From Bifidobacterium scaligerum (lineage in GTDB: Bacteria; Actinomycetota; Actinomycetes; Actinomycetales; Bifidobacteriaceae), in the NCBI RefSeq assembly GCF_002802865.1, contig NZ_PGLQ01000011.1:1-64000 (forward strand): a stretch of DNA of 64,000 nt, in the 5' to 3' direction. Under the pieces are notes generated by a model that saw only the letters and a list, made by a program, of their open reading frames with translations, was not told where the DNA came from and ran no database searches. Positions 34,531-44,005 of this stretch are shown in pieces. How positions within the stretch are numbered: the first letter of the stretch is position 1; each line of letters begins with the position of its first letter. A program made the position numbers and the translations under genes.

Positions 34531-35373
34531 TTATCGGCGCGTGGCCTGTATCGCCACCCATAGGGAGCGAACCAGCAGCACACACAGGTAGACGGTGAAC
34601 AGGATCGCACCGGCGCGCGGGCTGACGGCGGCGGCCATCCATGTGCCGAATGGCGCGGTGATGGCGGCCGTAATGCCGATGATCACCGCGGCCTTCACAT
34701 GCACCAGGTGCCGCCGCACATTGGCCACCGACGTGGTGATGGCGTTCGGGAACATGGCCAGTAACGAAGTGCCGCGCGCGATCAGATCGCTGGCTCCGAA
34801 CAGAATCGACAGCGCCGGCACGCAGATCGCCCCGCCGCCGATGCCCAGCAGACCGGCCAATATGCCGGCGATCAGGCCGAACGCCACCAGTCCGGCAATC
34901 GTGCCGGCATGCATCACGATACGTGCGTCACGCGAGGGATTCGACATCGCCTGATTCACGATCACGAACACCAGAAACAGCACGAACGCCCAGCGCAACA
35001 CCAGCTCAGGTAGCTTGGCCAGCAGCCATGAGCCAATCTGCCCGCCTACGAACATGCCGCAGAACACCAGCGCAGCAGCGGCCCAATCCACGTCGCCTTC
35101 CACCGCATACGAAACCACACCGGAAACCGCGGTCGGCACAATCGCCATCATCGAAGTCGCGGCCGCATGCCGTTGCGTCAGTCCCAGCCATACCAATGCG
35201 GGCACGATCACCGTGCCGCCGCCGATGCCGAACAGTCCAGACAGGATGCCGACGGCCACGCCCACTACGGCCATGATGATCAGGCCGCGCGGGGACTCGT
35301 CCAGATGGTTCTCCTGAAGATTTGCCTGTGATACGCCGTCGGTGCGGCTGGTGCTGGTACTCGCTTCACTCAC
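34531..35373 (-). CDS. TSUP-family (TauE/SafE) membrane transporter
   Basis: A 280-aa membrane protein with the two-fold TSUP repeat: GLFGIGGGTVIVPALVWLG in the first half and GLLGIGGGAICVPALSILFG in the second. About eight hydrophobic segments are present. The family is proposed to move sulfur-containing or organic anions, but the substrate here is unknown. I start it at the GTG at 35373 (VSEASTSTSR). The longer open frame to 35763 would pass through intergenic hairpins and encode nonsense-like sequence. The ribosome binding site is weak, so the start is tentative. Confidence 0.87.
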   Translation of the reverse strand: MSEASTSTSRTDGVSQANLQENHLDESPRGLIIMAVVGVAVGILSGLFGIGGGTVIVPALVWLGLTQRHAAATSMMAIVPTAVSGVVSYAVEGDVDWAAAALVFCGMFVGGQIGSWLLAKLPELVLRWAFVLFLVFVIVNQAMSNPSRDARIVMHAGTIAGLVAFGLIAGILAGLLGIGGGAICVPALSILFGASDLIARGTSLLAMFPNAITTSVANVRRHLVHVKAAVIIGITAAITAPFGTWMAAAVSPRAGAILFTVYLCVLLVRSLWVAIQATRR

Positions 35374-35446
35374 GCTGCCCAGTCTATGACCGGTCAGGTG
35401 GCAAACGGGCGTCGCCGTCCGTTTCACGCAACAATCAGCGACGATT

Positions 35447-35558
35447 CCTTTGTAAGTGCGCGCTCTAACGAAAGGGTACGCGAACATACAAAGGATTGAA
35501 GGCCCAAAATCCTTTGTAAGTGCGCGCGGCATACGTTGGAACCGCGCACATACAAAGG
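35447..35558. repeat. Two tandem CTTTGTA hairpins
   Basis: Two hairpins share the left arm CCTTTGTAAGTGCGCG. The first pairs 35447-35462 with 35479-35494 (two mismatches), the second 35511-35526 with 35543-35558 (one mismatch). They lie in the 350-base gap upstream of the TSUP gene. The rest of that gap (to 35723) shows nothing coding. A related hairpin lies at 61470-61517. Confidence 0.75.
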
Positions 35559-35723
35559 CCTCGTGCCGGTTTTCCGCAGACCGCGTTGCAGACCGCGTTG
35601 CAGACCGCACCGGCATCCTGCGCTGGAGCTGCGTGTTACGGCAATCAGCCGCCGTGTCTGCGGCCGCACCATGACGCGTCATGACGCGCCATGACGCGCT
35701 ACGACGAGCGGCAACGTCGGCCG

Positions 35724-36485
35724 CTACAGCACGCCGGAGGTGATGTCGTTGTCGAGCAGCCACTGCCGCAGATCGGCGAATTCCTCCAGACTGACGTTAT
35801 GGTCGAGCCCGTGGTAGCTTTTGGTCTTCAGCCAGGTATGCTCCTCCAGCCAAGCGGCGGCGGCGAACAATTCGTATTTGGGGATAACGCCGTCGAGCTT
35901 GCCGTAAGCGTAGAACACCGGAATGTCGAAGTCCGCCAGCCGATCGTCGGCGGGTGCAGTACCGGGCACCTGGCCGGGAGCGTTGAATCCGGACAGAGAG
36001 ATGACGGCACGATAGCGTTCAGGATTGATGCGCAACAGATGAACGGCCACCAGTCCGCCTTGGGAGAAGCCCAGCGGCACCACAGGCCGATCGGCCGGAA
36101 TATTGGCCGACACCCACTGGTCCACGGCCCGCGCGGCGGCGTAGGCGTCATGGTCAAGATCCTCGCCAATGGGCAGCGCATCATGCAGCCACGCGTAATT
36201 GCCGGGATCCCGGGCGGTTCCGGCGTCCGGTTCGGCTAGCGTCAGCGGGCCTCGCAGGGATACGAAATCGTTATATGGGGCGATCAAGCGCATGATATCC
36301 GCCATATCGTCCTCGTTGGAACCCCAGCCATGCAGACAGAGAAACATCGGATGCGTGGGATGTTGGTCGAATCCACCGCGCGAGGTCGTGACATGCTCAA
36401 CGGTGAGCGGATCGCCAAAATGACCTGGAACCGTGGTGGATGCGCGGCCGTGCGCAGGGTGCGTGCTGTTCGTTGCTTCGCTCAT
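35724..36485 (-). CDS. Alpha/beta-hydrolase esterase
   Basis: A 253-aa serine hydrolase of the phospholipase/carboxylesterase type. It has LHGWGSNEDDM (oxyanion loop region), the nucleophile elbow GFSQGG, an Asp in YGKLDGVIP, and a His in GLDHNVSLEE. No signal peptide is present, so it is cytosolic. The natural ester is unknown. The upstream membrane-protein gene has the same orientation and ends 40 bases from this start (36526), so the two may be co-transcribed. Confidence 0.88.
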   Translation of the reverse strand: MSEATNSTHPAHGRASTTVPGHFGDPLTVEHVTTSRGGFDQHPTHPMFLCLHGWGSNEDDMADIMRLIAPYNDFVSLRGPLTLAEPDAGTARDPGNYAWLHDALPIGEDLDHDAYAAARAVDQWVSANIPADRPVVPLGFSQGGLVAVHLLRINPERYRAVISLSGFNAPGQVPGTAPADDRLADFDIPVFYAYGKLDGVIPKYELFAAAAWLEEHTWLKTKSYHGLDHNVSLEEFADLRQWLLDNDITSGVL

Positions 36486-36525
36486 ACTGTCTCAATATAG
36501 AAGTTTTCGATGATGGGTATGGCGA

Positions 36526-37440
36526 TTATTCCGCCGCCGATGCGTCAGTGACCGCGTTAGCGGCTGTGCCGGCAGTCGTGTCAGCAGTTGCGGCAGCATC
36601 ACTACCGTCGCCGTCAGCGGCGCTCATCGCTTCCAGCGTGCCTCCCCACCGTTGCTGCAAGGCGGTCATCGCCTCGTTCTCGCCGAACACCATCCACCGT
36701 TCGCCGCTGAGCAACTGCCAGTCGCCTTGCGCCCGCTCGTCCGTGCTGTACTGGTTCAGCAGCGAGACGATGCCGCTGCGCATCGGAGGCGCCCCTACAG
36801 CCGCAGCGGCCGGTGACTCGAAGGAGACGAACGCCACCCGCGGTTCGGCGCACATCTGCACGGTGGTCACTCCGGGAACGCCGCCGGTATCCAAACCCTG
36901 CCATCCGCCGGTGCATGCTCCGGCCGCCTGCTCGATGCCTTGTTCCATCTGGGAGGTGTCGTCTACCGGTGCCTTGTCATTCGATGGGTGAATCAGTCCT
37001 TCCGGGAACAGCACACCCACGGACACTCCGACCGTCAGACAGAGCAATGCCGCCACCAGCGCAACAATGCCGCCGGCTCCGACGCCCCCATGCGTGGCAT
37101 ATTTGGGCATGGTCGCCCGCGCTGTAATCACCATCAGCACGGTTACGGCGATCAGTACCGCCGCAGTCAACGCGATGTACCGGCCCGGCACTTCGGTCAT
37201 GGCCGGCACTGCATCCGGGGCTATTTCATGCACATCCGAGGCAAGCGCGACCAATACCGCCAGCACGCCGCTGACTGCGGCAAGTCTGCTGAACAAGCGC
37301 GATGCTGGACTGCTGGTTTTCAGCGCTGGCCGAACGGCTCTTCTACCGCGGGAACGACCGTTGGCCCTTGTGGCTCGGCGCACATCGTCGTACTGCTCGT
37401 CACCGAAAAAATCGTAGTTCTCATCTTCGTTGCGGGACAT
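36526..37440 (-). CDS. Hypothetical membrane protein, 304 aa
   Basis: No family recognised. The N-terminal 50 residues are charged and begin with an acidic/aromatic stretch (NYDFFGDEQYDDV) and then a basic stretch. Three hydrophobic segments follow, at about residues 50-70, 85-107 and 120-145. The C-terminal half has two Cys (ACTGGWQG, VQMCAEP), a compact segment with QWRWGG-like pattern (LQQRWGGTLEAM) and an Ala/Thr/Asp-rich tail. The C-terminal half is probably outside the membrane. It lies in tandem with the esterase. Confidence 0.75.
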   Translation of the reverse strand: MSRNEDENYDFFGDEQYDDVRRATRANGRSRGRRAVRPALKTSSPASRLFSRLAAVSGVLAVLVALASDVHEIAPDAVPAMTEVPGRYIALTAAVLIAVTVLMVITARATMPKYATHGGVGAGGIVALVAALLCLTVGVSVGVLFPEGLIHPSNDKAPVDDTSQMEQGIEQAAGACTGGWQGLDTGGVPGVTTVQMCAEPRVAFVSFESPAAAAVGAPPMRSGIVSLLNQYSTDERAQGDWQLLSGERWMVFGENEAMTALQQRWGGTLEAMSAADGDGSDAAATADTTAGTAANAVTDASAAE

Positions 37441-37553
37441 CGGGCACCCCCTTCTCCGACCTACCGTCAGTCTACCGCTGATGATCAGAGACCATCATCA
37501 TTCGTGGGGATGAACGGGAAAGTCACGTCACACAGCGCACACAGCGCAAGAAT

Positions 37554-37595
37554 GCAAGTGGGGCGCCTTCCGCACTAGGAAGACGCCCCACTTGC
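37554..37595 (-). terminator. Terminator of the murJ operon
   Basis: An 18-bp stem with one mismatch (37554-37571 with 37578-37595) and a 6-base loop lies downstream of the murJ stop at 37647 and before the 304-aa gene. No T-run is strong on either side. Confidence 0.65.
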
Positions 37596-37646
37596 GCACG
37601 CACAGCACAGTATCAGCTCAGTATCAGCTCACGCTTTGCCGGACGA

Positions 37647-40600
37647 TCAGAAGACCTCCACCTTCTGGATGTACAGCTGGTTCTGCGGCAGACTGTCAAC
37701 CGGCACCCACAGGATCAGATCCTGGGTATTGATCGTCTTGTCGAACTTGACTTCGGTAGTGCCGCCTTCCGCGAACGTGAACTTGGCCACCTGTTCGCCC
37801 TTCGTGGGGTCTTCGGTGGTGTTCGCACGGATGTAGCCGGTGCCGCCGGAGGTGCGGATGGTGACGGTCATGCGGTATACGTCATGCGCCTGATCGAGGT
37901 GCAGATGGTAGGCGTACCCCTGTTGGCCGCCCGGGTTGGTCAGGAAGTTCGCGCTGGCGATGGTGTACGCCGTGTTGTTCACGTGACGTGGCGTCGGCAC
38001 AGCTTTGGCGTCCTTATCGGCCGTGGTCTTCTTCTTCGAGGTGGACTGTTGGGAATCCGAAGTGTCCGTCTGGTCCGACTTGCTTTGGTTCTTTTCGGTT
38101 GACGTCGAAGTGTCCGTCGATTCCGACTTCGTGCTGTTGCTGGAGGAGTCGGTCGACGTATCGGACGATGTGCTGTCGGTATTGTCGCCGGAAGTGTTGC
38201 TGCCGAACGGCACGTCGTTGGTATCGATATCCGGCCACTCGCCTTCCGCGGTATTGGACTGCGGGTCCGCTGGGTTGACGCCGCTTGACTGGAAGGCGTG
38301 CACCGCCCAGAACGCGGCGGCGATCACCAGCACCAGCGCCACGACGATGGCTACCGCCTTCGTGGTGAAGGTGCCGAGCAGATGCTCGTCGGGAAGCTTG
38401 TTGTCCGCACGAGTGTTGCCGGCAGTCTCTTTCGGTTCGAAGCTTGGCGGCACCGCACTGACCTCGGCGATGCGTGCCTGCTCCTCTTCCAGAGCGCGCA
38501 GGGACTCTTCGCCAGGCATCACTTCACGGCCCGAAGCGTCGAACACCGGGATACGGCTGGTGGTTTCACCCACGGTGGTATCGCTCAGCCCACCTACCGC
38601 AATCGGTACAGTGAGCCGGGAGTTGTCTCCCGGGCCGCCGGTGGGTGCCGGATTCATCTCGTTGTACCAGTCGCCGGTATCTTCGCCGGAAAGATTCTCA
38701 TGCTGCCAGGCGTCAGACAGATTGAAGTCAAAGAGACGGCGTGCATCCTGCTTGCCTTCCGGCAGCGGCACAGCACCTCCGGCTACACCGGCGGCCCCGG
38801 CAATGCCGGCGGCGGCACCTGCGGCACCAATGGAGAGCTCAGGCAGCTGCGTGCGGTCCACCAGCGTGCTGGGCATGGCCACGATATGCGCCGGCTCAAC
38901 AGGCTTGAGCGCCGCCGTGCCAATGGAGGAACGTCCCTCAATGCTCGACAGCGCGATGTCTGCGCCGTCCAGTTCGTTCAGCGGCTTCCAGTCGCCGAGC
39001 AGCGCCTCAAGCTCCACTAGCGTGGCCATGGGCAGCGTAGTCTCGTCAGACTCGCTGAGCTCCAGTCCGCGCTTGCAGATCACGCGGAATTCGCCGGGCG
39101 TATCCGCCGGAAGCTGGCCCAGATCGAAGGTCTGACCGGCTCGGACCGGGGCATGAGTTAGCATGGCGTACAGCAAGGCCGCCAACTGACGGATGGCGTG
39201 ACGTTCGGGGCTGTCCTGCGCAGTGACGCCGCAGGTATCCACAATCATCGGCGTACAGGGGGCGTCCGCGATCTGCACACCGGAAGTCGTGACGCGAACC
39301 GTGTCCGTATTGATCGCGAGGTTGCTTGCGGAAGTGAGCGTAGAGCGCATCACATCGGTGCATTCGCCCAGAATGGAATGCATAGCGCTATAGCTCAGCG
39401 GCTTGCCGGCATCGCCGAAGTATTCGGTGAGGGACTGGCCCTCGTCCAACGGCATGATGATCAGCATCACGCCGGATTCCATACGGTACTTGAGTACCGG
39501 GGAGACTCGATTGGGCTTGTTGGCCGTGATCTGGCCGGCGAGTTCGTTGACGGCGGCGAACGCACCGCGATCCGAAATGATGAACAGCTGGCAATCCCGG
39601 GCCAGCACGCGGTCGTTGGCCTTCCACGCTTCGAGGCCAGGTTCCTCACGCAACGAGGAGACCAGCGTGTATCGGTTGAGAATGGTATCTCCCAGATGCG
39701 GTTTCATGGGTTCGTCAGACTCCGTACGATTGTTGGTGGTATTGAAACGTAACGTTGACATTCTATCCGTCGGGCTGGCCTTGCGCATGGTCCTCGGGGA
39801 TGACATGGACAAGGACGATGATGCGTTCGGTTTGGCTGAATCCGTCGGGTCAGCAGAGCCATGGTGGTCAGTCGAGGTGTCCGCCGGCATCGATTCCGGC
39901 GATGCAGCATCGCGCACCTCGGTTGCCGCAGCGGATGCATCCGGTGCAGCGCCGTCCGCAGCACCGGCACCGAACCGCCCGAACCGCGCGCGCAACGACC
40001 GCACGAACACGTTCAGCTCCGGGGTGCGCAACGCCCACAGCATCGCCACATACACCACGAACAGCACCGCGGTAAGCACCACGCATATGCCGATGGCGGA
40101 GAACCAGCTCATATGGCCGCCGACCGGTTGAATACGTACGCCGAACAGCACCGTCAACGGTTGCTTGACCAACCATGTGACCGCTCCGGCCGCAACGGCC
40201 GCCGCCAGCGCCTTGCCATAGGTCAATGCGATGGCACGACCACCCAGATACCCGCCGAACCGTTTGCGCAGCATGGTGACCATCACCGGCAGCGCCACCA
40301 GGGAACTGATGGTCACTGCATAGGAGCTCCACGTCACCCAATGCTCCGGCGGCAGCATAGTCGTTCCGGCCACGATCAGCACCGCGGTGATCGTGTACTG
40401 CACCAGTGCGGACAGGAAGGGGTGCAAGCCGTCTTCAAACGCATAGAAGGTGCGCTGAATGAGTAGGAACGCCGCGCCCATCGGAATGCCGATGGCCAGC
40501 GCCACCAGCGCGTAGGAGATCAGCATTGTTTCATTCATCGACACCGACGGCAGCAGCGCACGAATAATCGGCTCAGGGAAGACCACCATCGCGGCACCGA

Positions 40601-41630
40601 AGAACATCAGCAGCAAGCCCACGTTCGACAAGGCGCTGCCCAGATCATGACGGGCCTCATCGAGGTTGTTGTCGGCCACGGCACGGGAGATCTTCGGGAA
40701 TATGGCCGTAGATACGGAGACGGCGATCAGCGAATACGGCAGGATGAACAGCGTGTAAGCGTTCTGATAGGTGGCGTTGCCGGCTACGGTGAACAAGCTT
40801 GCCCCGGTCAGTTCATGGGCGTACTGCGGAGCCATCGTGGTCACGCGGGAAAGCACGATACCGCACAGCTCGCTGGCGATCACCACGCCGAGAGATCCCA
40901 GCGCCACCGGGCCCATGGCCTTCAAACCGAAGCCGCTCAACCCAAAACTGGGCCGGTATTTGAATCCCAGACGAGCCAGGGGCACAAACAGGATCAACGC
41001 TTGGAACGCCACACCCAGCGTCCAGGTTCCAGCGGTCAACGCGATCTTGTCCGCGGTCCAGAAATCGAGCGGCTGCTCATTGGCTTTGCCGAACAGCATG
41101 ATGAACGCGGTGAAACCGGCGCAGCTGATCACGTTCGCGCCGGTGGAACTCCACGCATAGGTGGCGAAATGATCTCTCGCAGCCAGAATCTGCCCCAACA
41201 CCGTATACAGGCCGTAGAAGAACACCTGCGGCATGCACCAGAGCGTGAAAGCGGTGGTGAGCGCCATCATCTGATGGTCGCCGCCGCCCACGTACAGCAT
41301 GGTCAGCAACGGTGCGCAGACGGTCATCAGCAGCGTCATGGCCAGCAACAGGCCGATCGCCAGCGTAATGAGTCGGTTCAGGCGTTCCTGCGCATCCTCT
41401 TCCTTCATCGTGCGCACGATCTGCGGCACCAGCACGGCGTTGAAAATGCCGCCGGACACCAACGTAAACACCGACTGCGGAATCATCGAACCGGCCTGAT
41501 AGGCGTTGGCCGCCAAACCGGTGGTGCCGATGGCCGCAGCCAGAAGGATGGTGCGCAACTGCCCGGTAATGCGGCTTGCCGCAGTGCCGGAGGCCATGAT
41601 CAACGAATTACGGCCAACGCTAGAACTCAT
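37647..41630 (-). CDS. murJ: MurJ lipid II flippase fused to a pseudokinase and extracellular domain
   Basis: A 1327-aa protein with three parts. Residues 1-545 form a MurJ/MviN lipid II flippase with about 14 membrane segments (starting SVGRNSLIMASGTAASRITGQLRT). Residues 640-890 resemble a protein kinase but lack the catalytic loop and DFG motifs (NLAINTDTVRVTTSGVQIADAP). A transmembrane helix lies near 1090-1112 (AIVVALVLVIAAAFWAVHAF). After it come a Ser/Thr/Asp-rich linker and a beta-rich C-terminal domain, presumably outside the cell. The actinobacterial MviN-pseudokinase arrangement is known from mycobacteria, where FhaA binds the phosphorylated pseudokinase. It overlaps DUF6049 by 4 bases. 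Confidence 0.92.
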   Translation of the reverse strand: MSSSVGRNSLIMASGTAASRITGQLRTILLAAAIGTTGLAANAYQAGSMIPQSVFTLVSGGIFNAVLVPQIVRTMKEEDAQERLNRLITLAIGLLLAMTLLMTVCAPLLTMLYVGGGDHQMMALTTAFTLWCMPQVFFYGLYTVLGQILAARDHFATYAWSSTGANVISCAGFTAFIMLFGKANEQPLDFWTADKIALTAGTWTLGVAFQALILFVPLARLGFKYRPSFGLSGFGLKAMGPVALGSLGVVIASELCGIVLSRVTTMAPQYAHELTGASLFTVAGNATYQNAYTLFILPYSLIAVSVSTAIFPKISRAVADNNLDEARHDLGSALSNVGLLLMFFGAAMVVFPEPIIRALLPSVSMNETMLISYALVALAIGIPMGAAFLLIQRTFYAFEDGLHPFLSALVQYTITAVLIVAGTTMLPPEHWVTWSSYAVTISSLVALPVMVTMLRKRFGGYLGGRAIALTYGKALAAAVAAGAVTWLVKQPLTVLFGVRIQPVGGHMSWFSAIGICVVLTAVLFVVYVAMLWALRTPELNVFVRSLRARFGRFGAGAADGAAPDASAAATEVRDAASPESMPADTSTDHHGSADPTDSAKPNASSSLSMSSPRTMRKASPTDRMSTLRFNTTNNRTESDEPMKPHLGDTILNRYTLVSSLREEPGLEAWKANDRVLARDCQLFIISDRGAFAAVNELAGQITANKPNRVSPVLKYRMESGVMLIIMPLDEGQSLTEYFGDAGKPLSYSAMHSILGECTDVMRSTLTSASNLAINTDTVRVTTSGVQIADAPCTPMIVDTCGVTAQDSPERHAIRQLAALLYAMLTHAPVRAGQTFDLGQLPADTPGEFRVICKRGLELSESDETTLPMATLVELEALLGDWKPLNELDGADIALSSIEGRSSIGTAALKPVEPAHIVAMPSTLVDRTQLPELSIGAAGAAAGIAGAAGVAGGAVPLPEGKQDARRLFDFNLSDAWQHENLSGEDTGDWYNEMNPAPTGGPGDNSRLTVPIAVGGLSDTTVGETTSRIPVFDASGREVMPGEESLRALEEEQARIAEVSAVPPSFEPKETAGNTRADNKLPDEHLLGTFTTKAVAIVVALVLVIAAAFWAVHAFQSSGVNPADPQSNTAEGEWPDIDTNDVPFGSNTSGDNTDSTSSDTSTDSSSNSTKSESTDTSTSTEKNQSKSDQTDTSDSQQSTSKKKTTADKDAKAVPTPRHVNNTAYTIASANFLTNPGGQQGYAYHLHLDQAHDVYRMTVTIRTSGGTGYIRANTTEDPTKGEQVAKFTFAEGGTTEVKFDKTINTQDLILWVPVDSLPQNQLYIQKVEVF

Positions 41631-44005
41631 TCGTCGGGGTCCTTCTTACGGTGGAATTGACGCCACAAGCCAACAATGCCCAGCAGTACGGCGAAGCCGA
41701 TGATGATGAAACCGGAGGCGTCGCTGATGCGCATCACGCTGGTGATGGCGGTGTTCTGCGTATTGCCGAAGCTATTGCCCTCACGGTCCGTCATGGTCAC
41801 ATGCGCTGTAGTGGAGCCGGATGTGGAGACACGGATGGTGAACGTCACCTGAGCGTCGCTGTGTGCGGGAATGCTCACCTCGGCGTCACGCGAGGTGACG
41901 ATCTGCATGGAATCGGTGATCGAGTTGACTCGGATGTGCACCGCGTACGGCAGATCATTGCTGATGGTAATCGGCATTTTCGCGGATTCACTGAACACCG
42001 AAACCGATTCGGACGGATTGATATGCACGCTGTTGAGGAGCTCGCTGGCCAGTGTCTGTGCTCCGGTCGTCATGCGGGTGGACGCATCGGTGTCCGCCGC
42101 GCCGGTCAACGCGCGGACCGCCATATCGTCGTGAATGGCCAGCAATGAGCCGATCCAAGCCGTTGGATCACTGGTGTGCGTGGCGGTGCTGTTCGCATCC
42201 TGACGGGCCAGCGCCTGAGGGTCGAGCGACGAAGCTTCGCTGGAATTGAGCTCGTTCTTCAAAATCGAGCCTGCCATACGCATGATATCGGCGCGGCTGG
42301 TGGCCAGCTGGTTCAAGGTCGAACGTGTGACGGTGGCATCTGCAGCCTGTGAATCGTCGACGTTGACATCACTGCCCACGCTGTACGGCTCGGCCTGAGC
42401 CATCGTATTGAGATCCGTGAGATTGAGCCAAGAGGCCTGCTCCAGGGCGCTCATCACCGCATCGATCCACGCCGCCGAATCGCTGCGGGAGAAGGTCATC
42501 AACAGATAACGGGAGGTGTACGGCTGTTCCATCTGGTAGAAGGCGCTCTGGGCCATCAGACGGGCCAGACGGCCGGCGTCACTGGTTTCGGCGGCGGCTG
42601 AATCACTGGTGGCCTGCCCTTTGGCGAGCGTACCCAGCACGGCCTGCTCTTTGAGCACGGTGACATCGCCGGCATCCGTATTCACCACATACGTGCCGGT
42701 GTGCACGGCGTCGGTTTGGTCGGCGTCGAATGAGGCGTCGGCGATCACCGTGCTGTAGCCCTGCGTGCGGGCGGCGGTCAGCGCGTCCAGCGTCCAGGGG
42801 TCACTGCCTTGCCAAGCGATGGGAGTGGACTTCTCGGTTTTTCCGCTCACCTTATACAGCGAGGTCGCCCGGTCGGCGCTCCACTGTTCCGTGGAGATGC
42901 CGGCCTTGCGGTATGCCTCGTCATCGCCGACCGCAGCATACGTGGTGATGTCGAAGTCGGAAGGCTGCATGATGGCCGCAATGGACGGCTGTACGGCGGA
43001 TTCCTGCAGATATTGCGGATCGGCGACCACCTGCAGCGATCGATGTTTGGCGAACGTCTGGCCCAGCTCGCTGGCGGTGTCGGCATCATTGTCGGACAGG
43101 GTGATGGCCCGGGCGACAGCGCCGGTGCCGTCGGACGACGGTGATGATTGAGCGCCGTCCGTTTCGGACGATTTCGGCGTTGCCGGTGCCGCTGCTTTGC
43201 CGTCTTCCGTCACGGCCGATTTGCCGGAGTCGTTGCCGGTGTTGTTTGCGGTGTTCGCGTCATCCGATTGTTTGGACGATGAACTTGAGCCGTCGCCGGC
43301 TTCATCGGTTTCCGCAATACGCTGTTTCACCGCGTCCTCGTCGACTTGCCAAGCGGACGAGGTGAACGGTACGGCTACGGTCAGGTTCATGGCCGGAGTC
43401 TGTGCCGTGGTCAGTCCGTCGGACGATCGGGTCAGGAAGGTGGGCAGTGCGGCGAGCAGCTGATTGCCGGTGATATAGGAGAGCATCAGGGGCTTTGGTC
43501 CCCAGCTGCCGAGGGCCGCCAGCGTCTGTTGGCTGGTGCTCACGTTGATGCTGACCGTAGCGCTGCCGTTGGCTGCGATTGCCGGCACCTGCACTGTTCC
43601 CAAAGAGTCGGGGGTGGGGATGCCTGCCGTATGTTCCGCCCAGTTCTGCATGTCGGTACGCGAGACGAACGTGAACAGCAGATTGGTGTTCAGGTATGCG
43701 GTGCCCGCCTCGGTGGCCTGATTCGTGTGATTATTGATGGTGAAGGTGATATGGTAGCCCGACTTGGCGGTGACGACAGGCGTGGCCTGGTCGATGGTGA
43801 TGTCATAGTCGGCTTGAGTGCCGCTCTGATCGTCGCCTTGCGCATCGGACTGGCTGGTTGTGGTGCCGTCCGTTGCCGTGGTGGGATCGTTCGTATCATT
43901 CGCCTTGGCGAGAGTCGGTGAGGCGAGCATCGCCATAATGGCGAGTCCTGCCGCCAACGATCGGGCCAGACGTTTGCCGTATCGTGAGACTCCGGGTAGG
44001 TTCAC
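41627..44005 (-). CDS. DUF6049 membrane-anchored surface protein
   Basis: A 792-aa protein with an N-terminal signal (RSLAAGLAIMAMLASPTLAKA), a long exported region and a C-terminal membrane helix (GFIIIGFAVLLGIVGLW) ending in a short basic tail. It matches the actinobacterial DUF6049 family that always precedes murJ. The function is unknown; the position suggests a role with MurJ in cell-wall assembly. A low-complexity Ser/Asp/Ala-rich insert lies at about residues 240-310. I prefer the GTG at 44005, which overlaps the Nudix stop (GTGA), over the ATG at 44044. It overlaps murJ by 4 bases. Confidence 0.85.
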   Translation of the reverse strand: MNLPGVSRYGKRLARSLAAGLAIMAMLASPTLAKANDTNDPTTATDGTTTSQSDAQGDDQSGTQADYDITIDQATPVVTAKSGYHITFTINNHTNQATEAGTAYLNTNLLFTFVSRTDMQNWAEHTAGIPTPDSLGTVQVPAIAANGSATVSINVSTSQQTLAALGSWGPKPLMLSYITGNQLLAALPTFLTRSSDGLTTAQTPAMNLTVAVPFTSSAWQVDEDAVKQRIAETDEAGDGSSSSSKQSDDANTANNTGNDSGKSAVTEDGKAAAPATPKSSETDGAQSSPSSDGTGAVARAITLSDNDADTASELGQTFAKHRSLQVVADPQYLQESAVQPSIAAIMQPSDFDITTYAAVGDDEAYRKAGISTEQWSADRATSLYKVSGKTEKSTPIAWQGSDPWTLDALTAARTQGYSTVIADASFDADQTDAVHTGTYVVNTDAGDVTVLKEQAVLGTLAKGQATSDSAAAETSDAGRLARLMAQSAFYQMEQPYTSRYLLMTFSRSDSAAWIDAVMSALEQASWLNLTDLNTMAQAEPYSVGSDVNVDDSQAADATVTRSTLNQLATSRADIMRMAGSILKNELNSSEASSLDPQALARQDANSTATHTSDPTAWIGSLLAIHDDMAVRALTGAADTDASTRMTTGAQTLASELLNSVHINPSESVSVFSESAKMPITISNDLPYAVHIRVNSITDSMQIVTSRDAEVSIPAHSDAQVTFTIRVSTSGSTTAHVTMTDREGNSFGNTQNTAITSVMRISDASGFIIIGFAVLLGIVGLWRQFHRKKDPDE

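Noticed and set aside
35374-35763. N-terminal extension of the TSUP protein by 130 residues
   Set aside because: The extension runs through two hairpins, is Arg/Cys/Thr-rich and does not look like a membrane-protein N-terminus.
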